64,000 nt of DNA from CAWAQA01 sp963784065 (GCA_963784065.1 CAWAQA010000005.1:186001-250000), one strand, 5' to 3'. Positions 43,664-52,478 are shown, counted from the stretch's first letter. Numbers and translations are program-made. The notes: generated by a model not told the origin, from the letters alone.

Positions 43664-43735
43664 GGTCACGGGGAGACACGGAGGAACGATCGGGAACATC
43701 TCTGTGCCCTCGTGTTTCCGTCGCCCGTTAGTCGT
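43664..43735. repeat. Diverged copies of the GTGTCTCTGTGG-type repeat, inverted pair
   Basis: GGAGACACGGAGGAAC at the left and CTCTGTGCCCTCGTGTTTCCG at the right are diverged, opposite-facing relatives of the 8515 and 22915 repeats. They fill the gap between the hybrid kinase and the amidohydrolase. Confidence 0.4.
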
Positions 43736-43753
43736 GACACTCGCAGCGCCCCG

Positions 43754-44670
43754 ATGATCAACGACGCGCACGTGCACTTTTTCTCGTCCCGTTTCTTTGC
43801 CGCACTCGCCCGCCAGCGGCAGGGTGTCGATCCTTCGTCACCTCCGGATCCCTGGCGTGAGCTTGCCTGGGACGACCCCGGGACCGACGAAGTGCTCGCG
43901 GATCGCTGGGTGGAGGAGCTCGATCGCCACGGCGTCGGCCGGCGCCGCGTTGATCGCCAGCGCTCCGGGTGACGAGGCGTCGGTGGCGGTGGCGGTCGCA
44001 CGTCATCCCTCACGGTTCATCGGATTTTTCATGCTCGACACCTCCGCCGCCGACGCCTCGGAACGGACGCATCGCGCGCTGACGAGACTCGGGATGCGCG
44101 GCATCTGCCTGTTTCCCGCGATGCACCATGTCCGCATGGACGACGACCGCGTGATAGGGATCGCGGAGATGGCCGCGGCGCATCCAGGCACTGCCGTCTT
44201 CGTGCACTGCGGGATGTTGTCGATCGGCGTACGGCGGAAGCTCGGGTTGCCGAGCCGCTTCGACGTTCGACTCGGCGACCCGCTGGCGTTGTGCAGGCTG
44301 GCCCTCGCCTGCCCGACCGTCCCGTTCATCGTGCCGCATTTCGGCGCCGGGCTCCTGCGCGAAGCGCTCATGCTCGCCGACATGTGTCCGAACGTGCACT
44401 TCGACACGTCGAGTTCGAACGCCTGGATCCGATACACGCCAGGCCTGACGCTCGAAGCCGTGTTCCGCACGACGCTGGCGGTCGCGGGCGCGTCACGCCT
44501 GCTCTTCGGCACCGATTCCTCGTTCTTCCCTCGCGGCTGGCAGCGGCCGATCTACGAGCAGCAGAAGGCAATCGCCGACGTGGTCGCCGGGGAATCGGAG
44601 GCCACGCTCATTTTTGGTGGAAACTTCGATAGGCTGTTTCCCGGCAGCGGGCAGCAGCGGAGCCAGCTAG
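43754..44670 (+). CDS. Amidohydrolase-2-type metal-dependent hydrolase (two frameshifts)
   Basis: A TIM-barrel protein of about 305 residues. The N-terminal metal motif is MINDAHVHFFSSRFF. Further ligands are likely in GTAVFVHCGML, VPFIVPHFGAGLL and LLFGTDSSFFPRGW (Asp). A shift near 43947 joins the first 65 residues to ALIASAPGDEASVAVAVARH. After the family ending FGGNFDRLF the frame continues without stop into the next gene; a shift near 44640 gives a TAG at 44668-44670. Relatives (aminocarboxymuconate decarboxylase-like) cleave or decarboxylate cyclic and aromatic compounds. The gene precedes the quinone oxidoreductase by 45 nt. Confidence 0.78.
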
Positions 44671-44700
44671 GCCAGCCGCCAGCTGCCCGCTGCCCGCTAC
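44642..44700. repeat. Heptanucleotide array with internal inverted symmetry, units GGCAGCG and GCCCGCT
   Basis: GGCAGCG, GGCAGCA at the left and GCCAGCT, GCCCGCT, GCCCGCT at the right are in 7-nt register and roughly complementary, so the array could fold into a long hairpin. It lies directly before the ribosome site of the oxidoreductase gene. Confidence 0.65.
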
Positions 44701-44715
44701 TTTCAAGGAGCATTC

Positions 44716-45685
44716 ATGAACGCTGTCGTCGTGCGCGAGTTCGGTCCACCGGACGTGATGAAGATCGAAAACGTGCCCGAACCGGCACCGGGGCCGACGC
44801 AGGTCCTCATCCGGGTGAAGGCGGTCGGCGTCAACCCGGTGGAGACCTACATCCGCTCCGGGGCTTACGCTCGCAAGCCGAACCTTCCTTACACACCGGG
44901 AACCGATATCGCCGGTGTCGTGGAAGCGGTCGGCGCCAACGTGGCGTCGTTCAAGAAGGGCGATCGCGTCTACGCACACGGTGTCACGGCGGGTTCGGGC
45001 GGCTACGCCGAGCTGGCGGTCAGCGACGACGCGCAGGTGCATCGCCTGCCGGACGACGTCTCGTTTCAGCAGGGGGCAGCGATCGGCGTGCCGTACGGGA
45101 CGGCGTGGCGCGCGCTCTTCCACAAGGCGCGCGCCCGCGCCGGAGAAACGGTGTTCGTGAACGGCGCCAGCGGCGGCGTCGGCATCGCCGCGGTTCAGAT
45201 CGCACGATCCAGCGGCCTGCGCGTCATCGGTACCGCAGGGACGGAGCGCGGCCTGGCGCTCGTGCGCGAGCAGGGCGCCCATCATGTGTTGAACCATCGG
45301 GACGCGGACTACGCCGAGGCAGGTCTTGACGCTCACGGGCGGGCAGGGCGCCGACGTGATCATCGAGATGCTCGCGAACGTGAACCTCGATCGCGACCTC
45401 GACGTCCTCGCGCTCCGCGGCCGCGTGGTGGTGGTCGGCAACCGCGGCCGCATCGAGATCGATCCACGCAAGCTGATGGGTAAAGAGGGCGCCATCGTAG
45501 GGATGGTCGGCCCGAACGCTACTGCGGACGAGGTGCGCGAAGCGCACGCGGCGATCGGCGCCGGCCTCGAGGCGGGCGCGCTGAAGCCGGTCGTCGGCCG
45601 CGAGATCCCGCTGGCCGACGCGTCGAAGGCGCACGTGGCAGTGATGGAGCCTGGGGCTTACGGAAAGATGGTCCTGGTCCCGTGA
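44716..45685 (+). CDS. Zinc-independent NADPH:quinone oxidoreductase (zeta-crystallin type; one frameshift)
   Basis: A medium-chain reductase of about 323 residues. The GroES-like N-terminus is MNAVVVREFGPPDVMKIENV with VGVNPVETYIRSGAY and YTPGTDIAGVVEAVG; no catalytic or structural zinc cysteines are present. The nucleotide fold is FVNGASGGVGIAAVQIA. The C-terminus, ADASKAHVAVMEPGAYGKMV, follows a shift near 45324. AAGGAG about 7 nt before the ATG fixes the start. It reduces quinones or enones with NADPH in the cytoplasm. Confidence 0.88.
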
Positions 45686-45697
45686 TGAAACGGCATC

Positions 45698-45717
45698 GGG
45701 CCGGCTGAAGCCGGCCC
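45698..45717. repeat. Loop-conserved hairpin element, arm GGGCCGGC, loop TGAA
   Basis: Perfect 8-bp arms, 12 nt past the oxidoreductase stop. It faces an opposite-orientation copy 20 bp further on. Confidence 0.8.
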
Positions 45718-45737
45718 CTGCGACAGAGGGTCCGTGG

Positions 45738-45755
45738 GGCCGGCTTCAGCCGGCC
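45738..45755. repeat. Loop-conserved hairpin element, arm GGCCGGC, loop TTCA
   Basis: Seven perfect pairs around TTCA. With the 45698 copy it forms an inverted pair between two convergent genes, which could itself fold into a longer structure. Confidence 0.8.
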
Positions 45756-45765
45756 TTGCTCGGAA

Positions 45766-46809
45766 CTACTTCCTCGCCGCCCGCTCCAACTCCTCGTCGA
45801 TGACTCCGGCGAACACGGCGTAGGGCTGAGCGCCGGTCACCTGGCGGCCGTTGATGAAAACGGCCGGTGTCGAGTTGATGCCGAGTTTCGTGCCCACTGC
45901 CACATGTTCCTGTACGCGGTCGCTGTACTTGGACGAGTCGAGGCAGGCGTTGAATTTCGTCGCGTCGAGGCCGGCGGCCACCGCGTGCGTCTTCAGCGCA
46001 TCGGGCTGCAGCGTCTGCTGGTTGGCGAAGAGCCGGTCGTGATACTCCCAGAACTTTCCCTGCTCGCGCGCGCAGTTGCCTGCCTCGGCCGCCTTGAAGG
46101 CCTCCGGGTGGATCGCGGTGAGCGGGAAGTCCTTCCACACGATCCGGATCTTGTCGCCGTACGTCTCGCGCAGCTGCTTCAGCGTCGGCGACACGCGCTG
46201 GCAGAACGGGCACTGGAAGTCGGAGAACTCGACGACCGTCACCGGCGCGTTCGTCGCGCCGAGCGCCGCGTCGTCAGCGGCGACGGCGACCTGCTGGCGC
46301 GGGGCGTCGAAGAGGACGCTGATCGCCGGCCCCTTCTTCCGCAGTTCCGCCACGAGCGCCTGCTGCGCCGTGGCGCGCTGCTGGTCCTCGAGGAAGCGGC
46401 GGATGGCTGGCGCCATGGCTGGCAGGCCGCGCCCCTGCATCTGGTTCTGATTCTGCTGGAAGAACCCGGCGACGTCGGCCTCGGTGACCGGCTTCAGGCG
46501 CTTCGTGACTTCGGCGTCGGTGTACTGCTCCGGGGTGACGCCCTGCGCCTTGGCCGCCTGCTCGATGAGCATGTCGGCGACGATGGCGTCGAGCGCGGCC
46601 TTGCGCCCGTCGTAGAGCGCCTGCGTGGCCGCCGCGTGCTCCGCCGGGTTGTTCTCGCGCCAGCGCTGCTCGATCTCGTCCAGCGTCACGGTGCGGTTGC
46701 CGATGCGCGCCGCGGCGTCACCGCTTCCCTGGGGAGCAGGCGGCTGTTGCGCGGGCGCCGAGCATGCGAGCCCGAGCAGGAGCGTGATGGTGATTCCAAG
46801 GTGACGCAT
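45766..46809 (-). CDS. DsbA-like thiol-disulfide protein with SurA-like N-terminal region
   Basis: A 347-residue exported protein. A short signal (LGITITLLLGLACSAPA) is followed by a helical SurA_N-like segment (AARIGNRTVTLDEIEQRW, MLIEQAAKAQGVTPEQ) to about residue 150, then a DsbA/thioredoxin-4-type domain with the active site in FSDFQCPFCQRVSPT (CPFC) and the cis-proline in GINSTPAVFING. It probably oxidises or isomerises disulfides in the periplasm. The ATG at 46809 is chosen because the signal peptide follows it; the frame opens 144 nt upstream but that part overlaps the ABM gene. It lies 23 nt downstream of the ABM gene on the same strand. Confidence 0.87.
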   Translation of the reverse strand: MRHLGITITLLLGLACSAPAQQPPAPQGSGDAAARIGNRTVTLDEIEQRWRENNPAEHAAATQALYDGRKAALDAIVADMLIEQAAKAQGVTPEQYTDAEVTKRLKPVTEADVAGFFQQNQNQMQGRGLPAMAPAIRRFLEDQQRATAQQALVAELRKKGPAISVLFDAPRQQVAVAADDAALGATNAPVTVVEFSDFQCPFCQRVSPTLKQLRETYGDKIRIVWKDFPLTAIHPEAFKAAEAGNCAREQGKFWEYHDRLFANQQTLQPDALKTHAVAAGLDATKFNACLDSSKYSDRVQEHVAVGTKLGINSTPAVFINGRQVTGAQPYAVFAGVIDEELERAARK

Positions 46810-46832
46810 GATCGCGATCATAGTGCCTGCCC

Positions 46833-47126
46833 TCAAATCTGGTGGTACTGCCGGATGTCGGGAGGCGCATCCACCAGCCCTTCGACCTGCGAAAGCGCCT
46901 GCCTCACGTGCTGCGAGTCGCTGTGCTGATCGGCCGATTTCTGGCTCTCCCACCGCTCGACCGAGCAGAGGTCGCGCGGGTCGGACGGGTTCTCGAGCAG
47001 GTCGTACTGGTAACAGCCGAGCTCACGGCGGCTCGGGGCGATCAGCGCGTTCAGGACCGACTTGAGCGCCTGTTCCTTGCCAGCCTTGGCGACGAACCTG
47101 GCGACGACGTGGACGGTTGCGGGCAT
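46833..47126 (-). CDS. Antibiotic biosynthesis monooxygenase (ABM)-domain protein
   Basis: A 97-residue ferredoxin-like alpha/beta protein with the ABM pattern: VHVVARFVAKAGKEQALKSV, SRRELGCYQYDLLENPSDP, LCSVERWESQKSADQHSDSQ, HVRQALSQVEGLVDAPPDI. The family includes cofactor-free quinol oxygenases (YgiN) and heme-degrading proteins; the closest pattern is YgiN-like. It is the first gene of a two-gene unit with the DsbA-like protein. Confidence 0.88.
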   Translation of the reverse strand: MPATVHVVARFVAKAGKEQALKSVLNALIAPSRRELGCYQYDLLENPSDPRDLCSVERWESQKSADQHSDSQHVRQALSQVEGLVDAPPDIRQYHQI

Positions 47127-47217
47127 CAATCAGCTCCCAACCCCCAAACGTTCAACCTCCATCGCTCCCAGTCGCGGATGCGGCCGTGGGAATCGGAAGT
47201 CGGACGCCGGGAGTTGA

Positions 47218-49407
47218 CTAAGGCAGGAAGACTCTGACACCGATTCTGAAGGTGCGCGGCCAGCCGATCGTGCGAATCGGCGTCCGCCCGACGTCATAGT
47301 CGGCGTCGAAGAGGTTCTCGACGGCGGCGAAGACGTTCAGCCCGCGCAGCAGCTCCTGCGCCGCGGACGCGTCAACCACGCCGTAGCCGTCGAGCTCGAA
47401 CTCGTTCAGGTCGTCGTCGAACTGCGAACCGAATACGCGCCCCTGGACGGCGCCCGTGAAGCCGCGCGGATCCACGTACGTGAGGTTGAGGCCGAACTGG
47501 AAGGACGGCACCTGGGGGACGCGGTTGCCTTCGATCGCCGGCTGCAGCGGCGCCTCCGCGAACGTGGAACGGGTGATCCCGAACAGGCCCCCGAAGGTCC
47601 AGCGATCGTTCGGCCGGACGTCGGCCTCGAGCTCGATGCCGGAGGCGCGCACGGTGTCCGTGTTCTGCCGCTCCCGGTCGATCTGCGTCGGCGAGGTCCT
47701 GATGGTCACGTTCGTGATCGCGCCGTCGAGTTCGTTCCAGAACGCGGTGACGCGAGCCGAGACGATGTTGCGCGTGAACAGCGCGCCCCCCTCGAACCCG
47801 GTCAGCGTCTCCGGATTGAGCAGCGGGTTCGGGTTGGTCACGATGTTGCCGACGCGGAAGCCGCGGTGCAGCTCGTTCAGCGTGGGCGTGCGGTGCGCGC
47901 GGTAGACCGCCGCGTGCAGCGACGCTTCGTCCGTGAGCCTGTACGCCGCCGAAAGCCGCGGGCTGAGGAAGTTGGCGGTATGCGTCGGGAGCGCCGCGTC
48001 ATCCGGGGTGGACTTCCAGAAGTCGCCGCGTAACCCTGCCACCACCGTCAGCGCCTCGGACGGGACGAAGCTCGCCCGGCCGAACACCGCGCCGAGCGAC
48101 TCATTGCCGCCCGCGAAAAACGGGCCGGTGCGTACGTTGGTGATGGAGTACCGGATCTCTTCGACCGTGGCCGTCGTCCACCGTCCCTCGGCGCCGGCGA
48201 GGACGGTGGCCGACCCGATGCCGCGCGACCACTGGCCTGACACGGTGCCGAACGAGCTCGGTGTCGTCTGTTCGGTGGTGAGCCGCTCGGTGGCGCGACC
48301 CGGGGCGACCGCGCTGAACGTCTGGTAATACTCCTGCGTGCCGCCTGACCCGCGCGCGATCCACGCGCCGCCGGCCGCGGACCCGCCCGCATCGCCGGAG
48401 AGCTGCTTCCACTCGGTCGTGTTCACCTGCAGCGGCGTGCCGTTGCCACGCTCCTCGCTATACCCGCTGAGACGCAGGTTGGCGTGCCACGGGCCCGGGT
48501 TGTAGGCGCCGGTGAGGAACCCGGTCACGTAGTCGCTGTCCGCGGGCACGTCCACCGGCCCCCGCACCTCCTCGCCGACGGTCACCACGCCGTCGGTGCG
48601 AAGCCACTCGCCTGCCGCGTCGAAGCTGAACGCGTCGCGCTGCGCGCCGCCGTACCCGGAGAAGCGCGCCGTACTGTGAGACCCGCCGTCCACCGTCGTG
48701 CGAAGGCGCGTGCGGCCCGGCGCAAAGGTCAGCACCTGGACGACGCCCCCGAGCGCATCGGCGCCATAGAGATCGCCGGTCGCGCCGCGCACGATCTCGA
48801 CGCGCTCGACGGCGGCCTGCGGCACGCGATTCCAATACACCCAGCTCCCGAACGGATCGTTGAGCGGCACGCCGTCGGCCAGTACCAGCGTCCGGCTGGC
48901 GCCCGACCCCGAGACGCCCCGCAGCGTCACACCTTGCGTGGTGGGATTGGAGACCCGGGACGAGGAGCGGCGAAACAGGCTGAATCCCGGGGTGTTGCGC
49001 AGGGCGTCGTCGAGCGCGCCCGCCGCCGAGTTGAGCAGTTCCGCCGAGGTCATGACCGTCGTGCCGGCGGCCGTCGAGAGCCGCGTCGCGCCGCGCGAGG
49101 CGGTGACGAGGACCGTATCCACCAGCGGCGCCGGCTGCAGTACCACGCGCGCGGAATCGGTCGTGCCCTCGACCGTGAGGGTCGTGACCGCGAATCCAGG
49201 CGCGGTGACCCGGATGGCCACCGACCCGTCCGGCGCGTCGGCGACATCGAACTGGCCGTCATCTCCCGTCGTGACAGAACTGGAGCCGGCTGTCACGGTG
49301 GCGCCCGGCACCGGCGCGCCGGACGAATCGACGACGATCCCCGCGATGCGGGCCGCCTCGGCAGGCATTGCCGCCAGCAAACACAGCAAAAGGAGATAAA
49401 AGCGCAT
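47218..49407 (-). CDS. TonB-dependent receptor, BtuB/vitamin B12-type layout
   Basis: An intact 729-residue outer membrane receptor. MRFYLLLLCLLAAMPAEAAR is the signal, then a carboxypeptidase-regulatory domain (AGIVVDSSGAPVPGATVTAG). A TonB-box-like VDTVLVTASR precedes the plug (DALRNTPGFSLFRRSSSR, VTLRGVSGSGASRTLVLADG, VERVEIVRGATGDLYGADAL). The 22-strand barrel ends NLFDADYDVGRTPIRTIGWP and RTFRIGVRVFLP. It resembles cobalamin and siderophore receptors more than the Oar group. The ligand is unknown; no cobalamin riboswitch is seen upstream. It is divergent from a VWFA gene with 31 bp between starts. Confidence 0.88.
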   Translation of the reverse strand: MRFYLLLLCLLAAMPAEAARIAGIVVDSSGAPVPGATVTAGSSSVTTGDDGQFDVADAPDGSVAIRVTAPGFAVTTLTVEGTTDSARVVLQPAPLVDTVLVTASRGATRLSTAAGTTVMTSAELLNSAAGALDDALRNTPGFSLFRRSSSRVSNPTTQGVTLRGVSGSGASRTLVLADGVPLNDPFGSWVYWNRVPQAAVERVEIVRGATGDLYGADALGGVVQVLTFAPGRTRLRTTVDGGSHSTARFSGYGGAQRDAFSFDAAGEWLRTDGVVTVGEEVRGPVDVPADSDYVTGFLTGAYNPGPWHANLRLSGYSEERGNGTPLQVNTTEWKQLSGDAGGSAAGGAWIARGSGGTQEYYQTFSAVAPGRATERLTTEQTTPSSFGTVSGQWSRGIGSATVLAGAEGRWTTATVEEIRYSITNVRTGPFFAGGNESLGAVFGRASFVPSEALTVVAGLRGDFWKSTPDDAALPTHTANFLSPRLSAAYRLTDEASLHAAVYRAHRTPTLNELHRGFRVGNIVTNPNPLLNPETLTGFEGGALFTRNIVSARVTAFWNELDGAITNVTIRTSPTQIDRERQNTDTVRASGIELEADVRPNDRWTFGGLFGITRSTFAEAPLQPAIEGNRVPQVPSFQFGLNLTYVDPRGFTGAVQGRVFGSQFDDDLNEFELDGYGVVDASAAQELLRGLNVFAAVENLFDADYDVGRTPIRTIGWPRTFRIGVRVFLP

Positions 49408-49424
49408 GGTCCGGAATCTTAGCG

Positions 49425-49430
49425 TAAGCT
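49425..49430 (+). promoter_or_regulatory. -10-like TAAGCT placed 8 nt before the VWFA ATG
   Basis: TAAGCT fits the T-A-n-n-n-T pattern and ends 8 nt before the ATG at 49439. No ribosome site is present, so a leaderless or near-leaderless transcript is possible. It lies within the short divergent gap. Confidence 0.25.
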
Positions 49431-49438
49431 CGTGGTAT

Positions 49439-50341
49439 ATGCGCTCCATCTTCGCGGCAGGCCTCATTCTTCTGGCAACCGTGGCCGGAGTCGCCCAGCA
49501 GGAGCCGACGTTCCGCGCGGGCACCCAGGTCGTCCCGGTATACGCCACCGTGCTGGACACTCAGGGCCGGCTCGTGCCGAGCCTCGAACAGGAAGATTTC
49601 ACCATCCTGGACAACGGCAAGCCCCAGGAGATCACGTTCTTCCAGAACGATGTCACCCCGTTCACGGTCGTCGTCATGATGGACTACAGCGCCAGCATGA
49701 CGGCCAACCTCGAACTGCTCGAAGCGGCGGCCGAACAGTTCCTCCTGCGCATGCTTCCCGAGGACAAGGGCCAGGTCGGCGCCTTCAGTGACAAGATCCA
49801 GCTCAGTGGCACCTTCACCAACGATCGCGACGATTTGATCGGGGCCATCGACGACCTCCAGTTCGGCAACCCGACGCGTCTCTGGGACGCGGTCGATGCG
49901 AGCATGGAGGAGCTCAAGAGCGTCGAGGGACGCAAGGTGGTGCTGATCTTCACCGATGGTGACGACACGGCAAGCCGCCGGGGCATGGGTGACGTGCTCG
50001 ATCGCGCGCGCGAGGAAGAAGTGATGGTCTATGCCATCGGGCTGCAGTCGGAGTTCTTCAACGGACAGCGCGTGGTACGGTCACGCCCGGACCGCAGCCT
50101 GCGCCGGCTCGCAGAGGAGACGGGCGGGGGCTACTTCGAACTGCAGAAAACGGCCGAGCTCGCGCCGACCTTCACGCGCGTCGCACAGGAGCTTCACAGT
50201 CAGTACACGCTCGGCTTCGCCCCGGGCACGCTCGACGGCCGCGAGCACAAGCTCGAGGTGCGCATGAAGCAGGCGGGGATGTCGGCGCGCTCCCGCCGCT
50301 CGTACATCGCCTCGCCCGATCGGTTGACGACGACGCAGTGA
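49439..50341 (+). CDS. Exported VWFA-domain protein
   Basis: A 300-residue protein of the acidobacterial VWFA-related type. Signal: MRSIFAAGLILLATVAGVAQ. N-terminal strand region FRAGTQVVPVYATVLDTQGR and LEQEDFTILDNGKPQEITFF. VWA domain with a MIDAS-like MMDYSASMTANLELLE (DxSxS), FSDKIQLSGTF, TRLWDAVDAS and VVLIFTDGDDTASRRG. It is likely a periplasmic or surface Mg-dependent adhesion module. The stop TGA overlaps the GTG start of the frataxin gene. Confidence 0.87.
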   Translation: MRSIFAAGLILLATVAGVAQQEPTFRAGTQVVPVYATVLDTQGRLVPSLEQEDFTILDNGKPQEITFFQNDVTPFTVVVMMDYSASMTANLELLEAAAEQFLLRMLPEDKGQVGAFSDKIQLSGTFTNDRDDLIGAIDDLQFGNPTRLWDAVDASMEELKSVEGRKVVLIFTDGDDTASRRGMGDVLDRAREEEVMVYAIGLQSEFFNGQRVVRSRPDRSLRRLAEETGGGYFELQKTAELAPTFTRVAQELHSQYTLGFAPGTLDGREHKLEVRMKQAGMSARSRRSYIASPDRLTTTQ

Positions 50342-50652
50342 CCGAGCAGGAGTTCCGCCTGCGGGCGGATGCAGCGCTCGAACAGGCCCAGCGCACGCTC
50401 ATGCCGCTGGCCGATTCGGAAGGCTTCGAGCTCGAGCTGCAGAACGGCGTGCTGCAGGTCGTGTTCGAGGACCAGGCGCCCGCCAAGTTCGTCGTCAGTC
50501 CCAACGCTCCGGTCCGCCAGGTCTGGGTGTCGGCGATGTCACGCAGCTACAAGCTGTCGTGGGCCGATCAGTCGTCGTCGTTTGTCCTCGAGGGCGAAAC
50601 GCTCGACACCCTCCTCGACCGCCTCGTCAGACAGCAGCTCGCAACGCCGTAG
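50338..50652 (+). CDS. cyaY: Frataxin-like iron-binding protein CyaY
   Basis: A 104-residue protein of the frataxin family: MTEQEFRLRADAALEQAQRT gives the acidic first helix. The beta-sheet is SEGFELELQNGVLQVVFEDQ, KFVVSPNAPVRQVWVSAMSR and SYKLSWADQSSSFVLEG, and the last helix is LDTLLDRLVRQQL. It is expected to modulate iron-sulfur cluster assembly. The GTG start shares bases with the VWFA stop (GTGA), so it is translated by coupling. No isc or suf genes are adjacent. Confidence 0.88.
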   Translation: MTEQEFRLRADAALEQAQRTLMPLADSEGFELELQNGVLQVVFEDQAPAKFVVSPNAPVRQVWVSAMSRSYKLSWADQSSSFVLEGETLDTLLDRLVRQQLATP

Positions 50653-50738
50653 CCGCGCTCATTCGACAGTCGGTCAACGCTGGCGCGCTCATCGGCGCAA
50701 TCGCCCGACTGCGCTTTGTCGGTGCAATCCGCTCGCGC

Positions 50739-51737
50739 CTACAGCCGGAACCCATCGTGGAGAGGATCGTCATCGTCAACGTAGAAGGTGTGCTCGCCGG
50801 TGAGCCAGGCGGTGCCCTCGATCTGCGGCACGATGGCCGGGAACTCGCCGACCTGCGTACGCCGCAGGATGCGTCCGCGAAACAGCGTGCCGATGAGGCT
50901 CTCGTGTACGAAGACCTCGTGCTCCGGCAGCAAACCCATCGCGTCGAGCACGGCCATCACCGCGGAGGTGCCGGTCCCGCACGGCGAGCGGTCCACCGTG
51001 CCGCTGCCGAACACCGTCACGTTCCGGAGGTGGGCCTCCGGGTCATGCGGTGGACCCGTGAAGATCACGCCCGCCGCCCCCGACAGCGCGCGATCGGCGG
51101 GATGCTCGATGCCTGCGGCGTCGACGGCGTGGCGGATCTCCGCCCCGAGCCGCCGCAGCTCGGGCAGCCGCGCCGGATCGAGGGGGATGCCGATCGCCTC
51201 GGTGTCCACGATGGCGTAGAAGAGGCCGCCGAACGCCACGTCCACACGCACCTCGCGCGTGCCGATGCGCACCGCCTGGCCCGGGCTCGCGACAAACGAG
51301 GGGACGTTGGTGAAGGCGACCGAGTCCACCCGCCGGCGCTCGCCCTGCTCCTGCAGGCGGGCACGCACGTGCACCGTGCCGGCCACCGTGTCGAACGTGA
51401 GGGTCTCGCCGTCGGTCACGATGAGGCCGCGCTCGAGCGCGATCGTCGCCGCTCCGATCACGCCGTGGCCTGACATCGCGGGGAATCCGTCGGCGTCCAT
51501 GAACAACAGGCCGGCGTGCGCGCCGGGTGAGACCGGCTCGGTCAGCAGCGCCGCGCACATGTCCGTGTGCCCGCGTGGCTCGAGCACCACCGCGCGCCGG
51601 AGCTGGTCCCCCTGGCGCCGCATCGAGTCGCGCTTCTGCGCCATCGTCTTCCCCGCGACGCGCGGCGCCCCGTCCACGATCAGGCGCAGCGGCTGGCCCC
51701 CGACGTGGGCGTCAATCGTACGGATCACCTGAACCAT
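50739..51737 (-). CDS. Proline racemase-family enzyme (4-hydroxyproline epimerase-like), Ser/Cys type
   Basis: A 332-residue enzyme of the proline racemase superfamily. The N-terminal lobe has IRTIDAHVGGQPLRLIVDG and ALLTEPVSPGAHAGLLFMD. The first catalytic position is Ser in PAMSGHGVIGAATIAL where proline racemase has Cys (MCGHG). The second is Cys in DRSPCGTGTSAVMAVL. The Ser/Cys pair is known from a subset of the family that epimerises hydroxyproline. There is no frameshift. The ATG at 51737 is preferred because the upstream in-frame codons are a 7-nt repeat. It is a cytoplasmic amino-acid catabolic enzyme; no dehydrogenase or synthase partners are adjacent. Confidence 0.87.
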   Translation of the reverse strand: MVQVIRTIDAHVGGQPLRLIVDGAPRVAGKTMAQKRDSMRRQGDQLRRAVVLEPRGHTDMCAALLTEPVSPGAHAGLLFMDADGFPAMSGHGVIGAATIALERGLIVTDGETLTFDTVAGTVHVRARLQEQGERRRVDSVAFTNVPSFVASPGQAVRIGTREVRVDVAFGGLFYAIVDTEAIGIPLDPARLPELRRLGAEIRHAVDAAGIEHPADRALSGAAGVIFTGPPHDPEAHLRNVTVFGSGTVDRSPCGTGTSAVMAVLDAMGLLPEHEVFVHESLIGTLFRGRILRRTQVGEFPAIVPQIEGTAWLTGEHTFYVDDDDPLHDGFRL

Positions 51738-51779
51738 TTGTGACTTGTGATTTGCGACGTGTGACTTGCGACTTGTGAT
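51738..51779. repeat. Heptanucleotide array, unit TTGTGAC, abutting a start codon
   Basis: Six units in perfect register: TTGTGAC, TTGTGAT, TTGCGAC, GTGTGAC, TTGCGAC, TTGTGAT. The array begins at the base directly upstream of the racemase-family ATG, so it replaces any normal ribosome site. Confidence 0.85.
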
Positions 51780-51830
51780 TGGTTGATTCAATCATTTCTA
51801 TCGAATCAAGGCCTCCCCAATCTGCTCGTG

Positions 51831-51852
51831 GCTTCCGGTGTCACCCGGAAGC
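51831..51852. repeat. Hairpin element, arm GCTTCCGG, loop TGTCAC
   Basis: Perfect 8-bp arms around a 6-nt loop, preceded by GTG as at 21789. It lies between the divergent racemase-family gene and the 162-residue protein gene. Confidence 0.7.
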
Positions 51853-51896
51853 AAGGGCGCGGAACCCCGAATCGACCGTTCACGTAAACGAGGAAT

Positions 51897-52385
51897 ATGA
51901 AGCGCAAGCACGCCACGATATTGATGGCAGTCGTCGGCGTCCTCGCCTTCGTCGGCATCGTCGGGGTGTCACTCGGCGCCTGGCTTTTTGCCTCGGCGTT
52001 CGAACACGAGACCGCGGACGAGCCGGCCGCTACGTTGTCGTTCGACGATGTCCGGAAGCGCTTCGCCGGTCAGGATCCCGTCCTCGACATCATCGGCGAC
52101 GAGACGGCGGTCGTCAGGCGGACGCCGCCCGCGGGCCCGCCGCCGGGGCGGCTGGAGCGCCTGCAGCTCATGGTCTGGGATCCCGATGACGATGGCCTGT
52201 CGCGCGTGACCCTGCCGTTCTGGCTCCTGCGGTTGAAAGCCGGCCCCCTCGACGTCTCCTCCAAGGTGATGATCGACCATCATCACATCGACATGACGGT
52301 GGAGCAGATCGAGCGATACGGACCCACACTCCTCGTCGACCACGAGGGCCGCGGCGGCGATCGTCTCCTCATCTGGACGGAGTAA
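51897..52385 (+). CDS. Membrane-anchored protein of unknown function
   Basis: A 162-residue protein not recognised. One N-terminal membrane segment (ILMAVVGVLAFVGIVGVSLG, residues about 8-30) is followed by a soluble domain with FDDVRKRFAGQDPVLDIIGD, RLERLQLMVWDPDDDGLSRV and an end LLVDHEGRGGDRLLIWTE. GAGGA precedes the ATG. It is probably inner membrane with the domain outside. It may be co-transcribed with the next gene, 93 nt downstream. Confidence 0.7.
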   Translation: MKRKHATILMAVVGVLAFVGIVGVSLGAWLFASAFEHETADEPAATLSFDDVRKRFAGQDPVLDIIGDETAVVRRTPPAGPPPGRLERLQLMVWDPDDDGLSRVTLPFWLLRLKAGPLDVSSKVMIDHHHIDMTVEQIERYGPTLLVDHEGRGGDRLLIWTE

Positions 52386-52478
52386 GAGGACAGGCCCCGC
52401 CCGAATCCTTTGATCAGGCGGGTGACCCCGTGGCTCATCGTTTGCAGCCTGGCATGCTGCCTGCGCCGGGAGTGCACG

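Noticed and set aside
43797..45329. Amidohydrolase frame reading on through the oxidoreductase gene
   Set aside because: The oxidoreductase has a strong ribosome site and intact family start at 44716 in another frame. The amidohydrolase most likely ends at 44670 after a shift in the repeat.
47150..49560. Cobalamin riboswitch upstream of the BtuB-like receptor
   Set aside because: The upstream gap is only about 31 bp to the divergent gene, too short for the riboswitch, and no conserved B12 box is seen.
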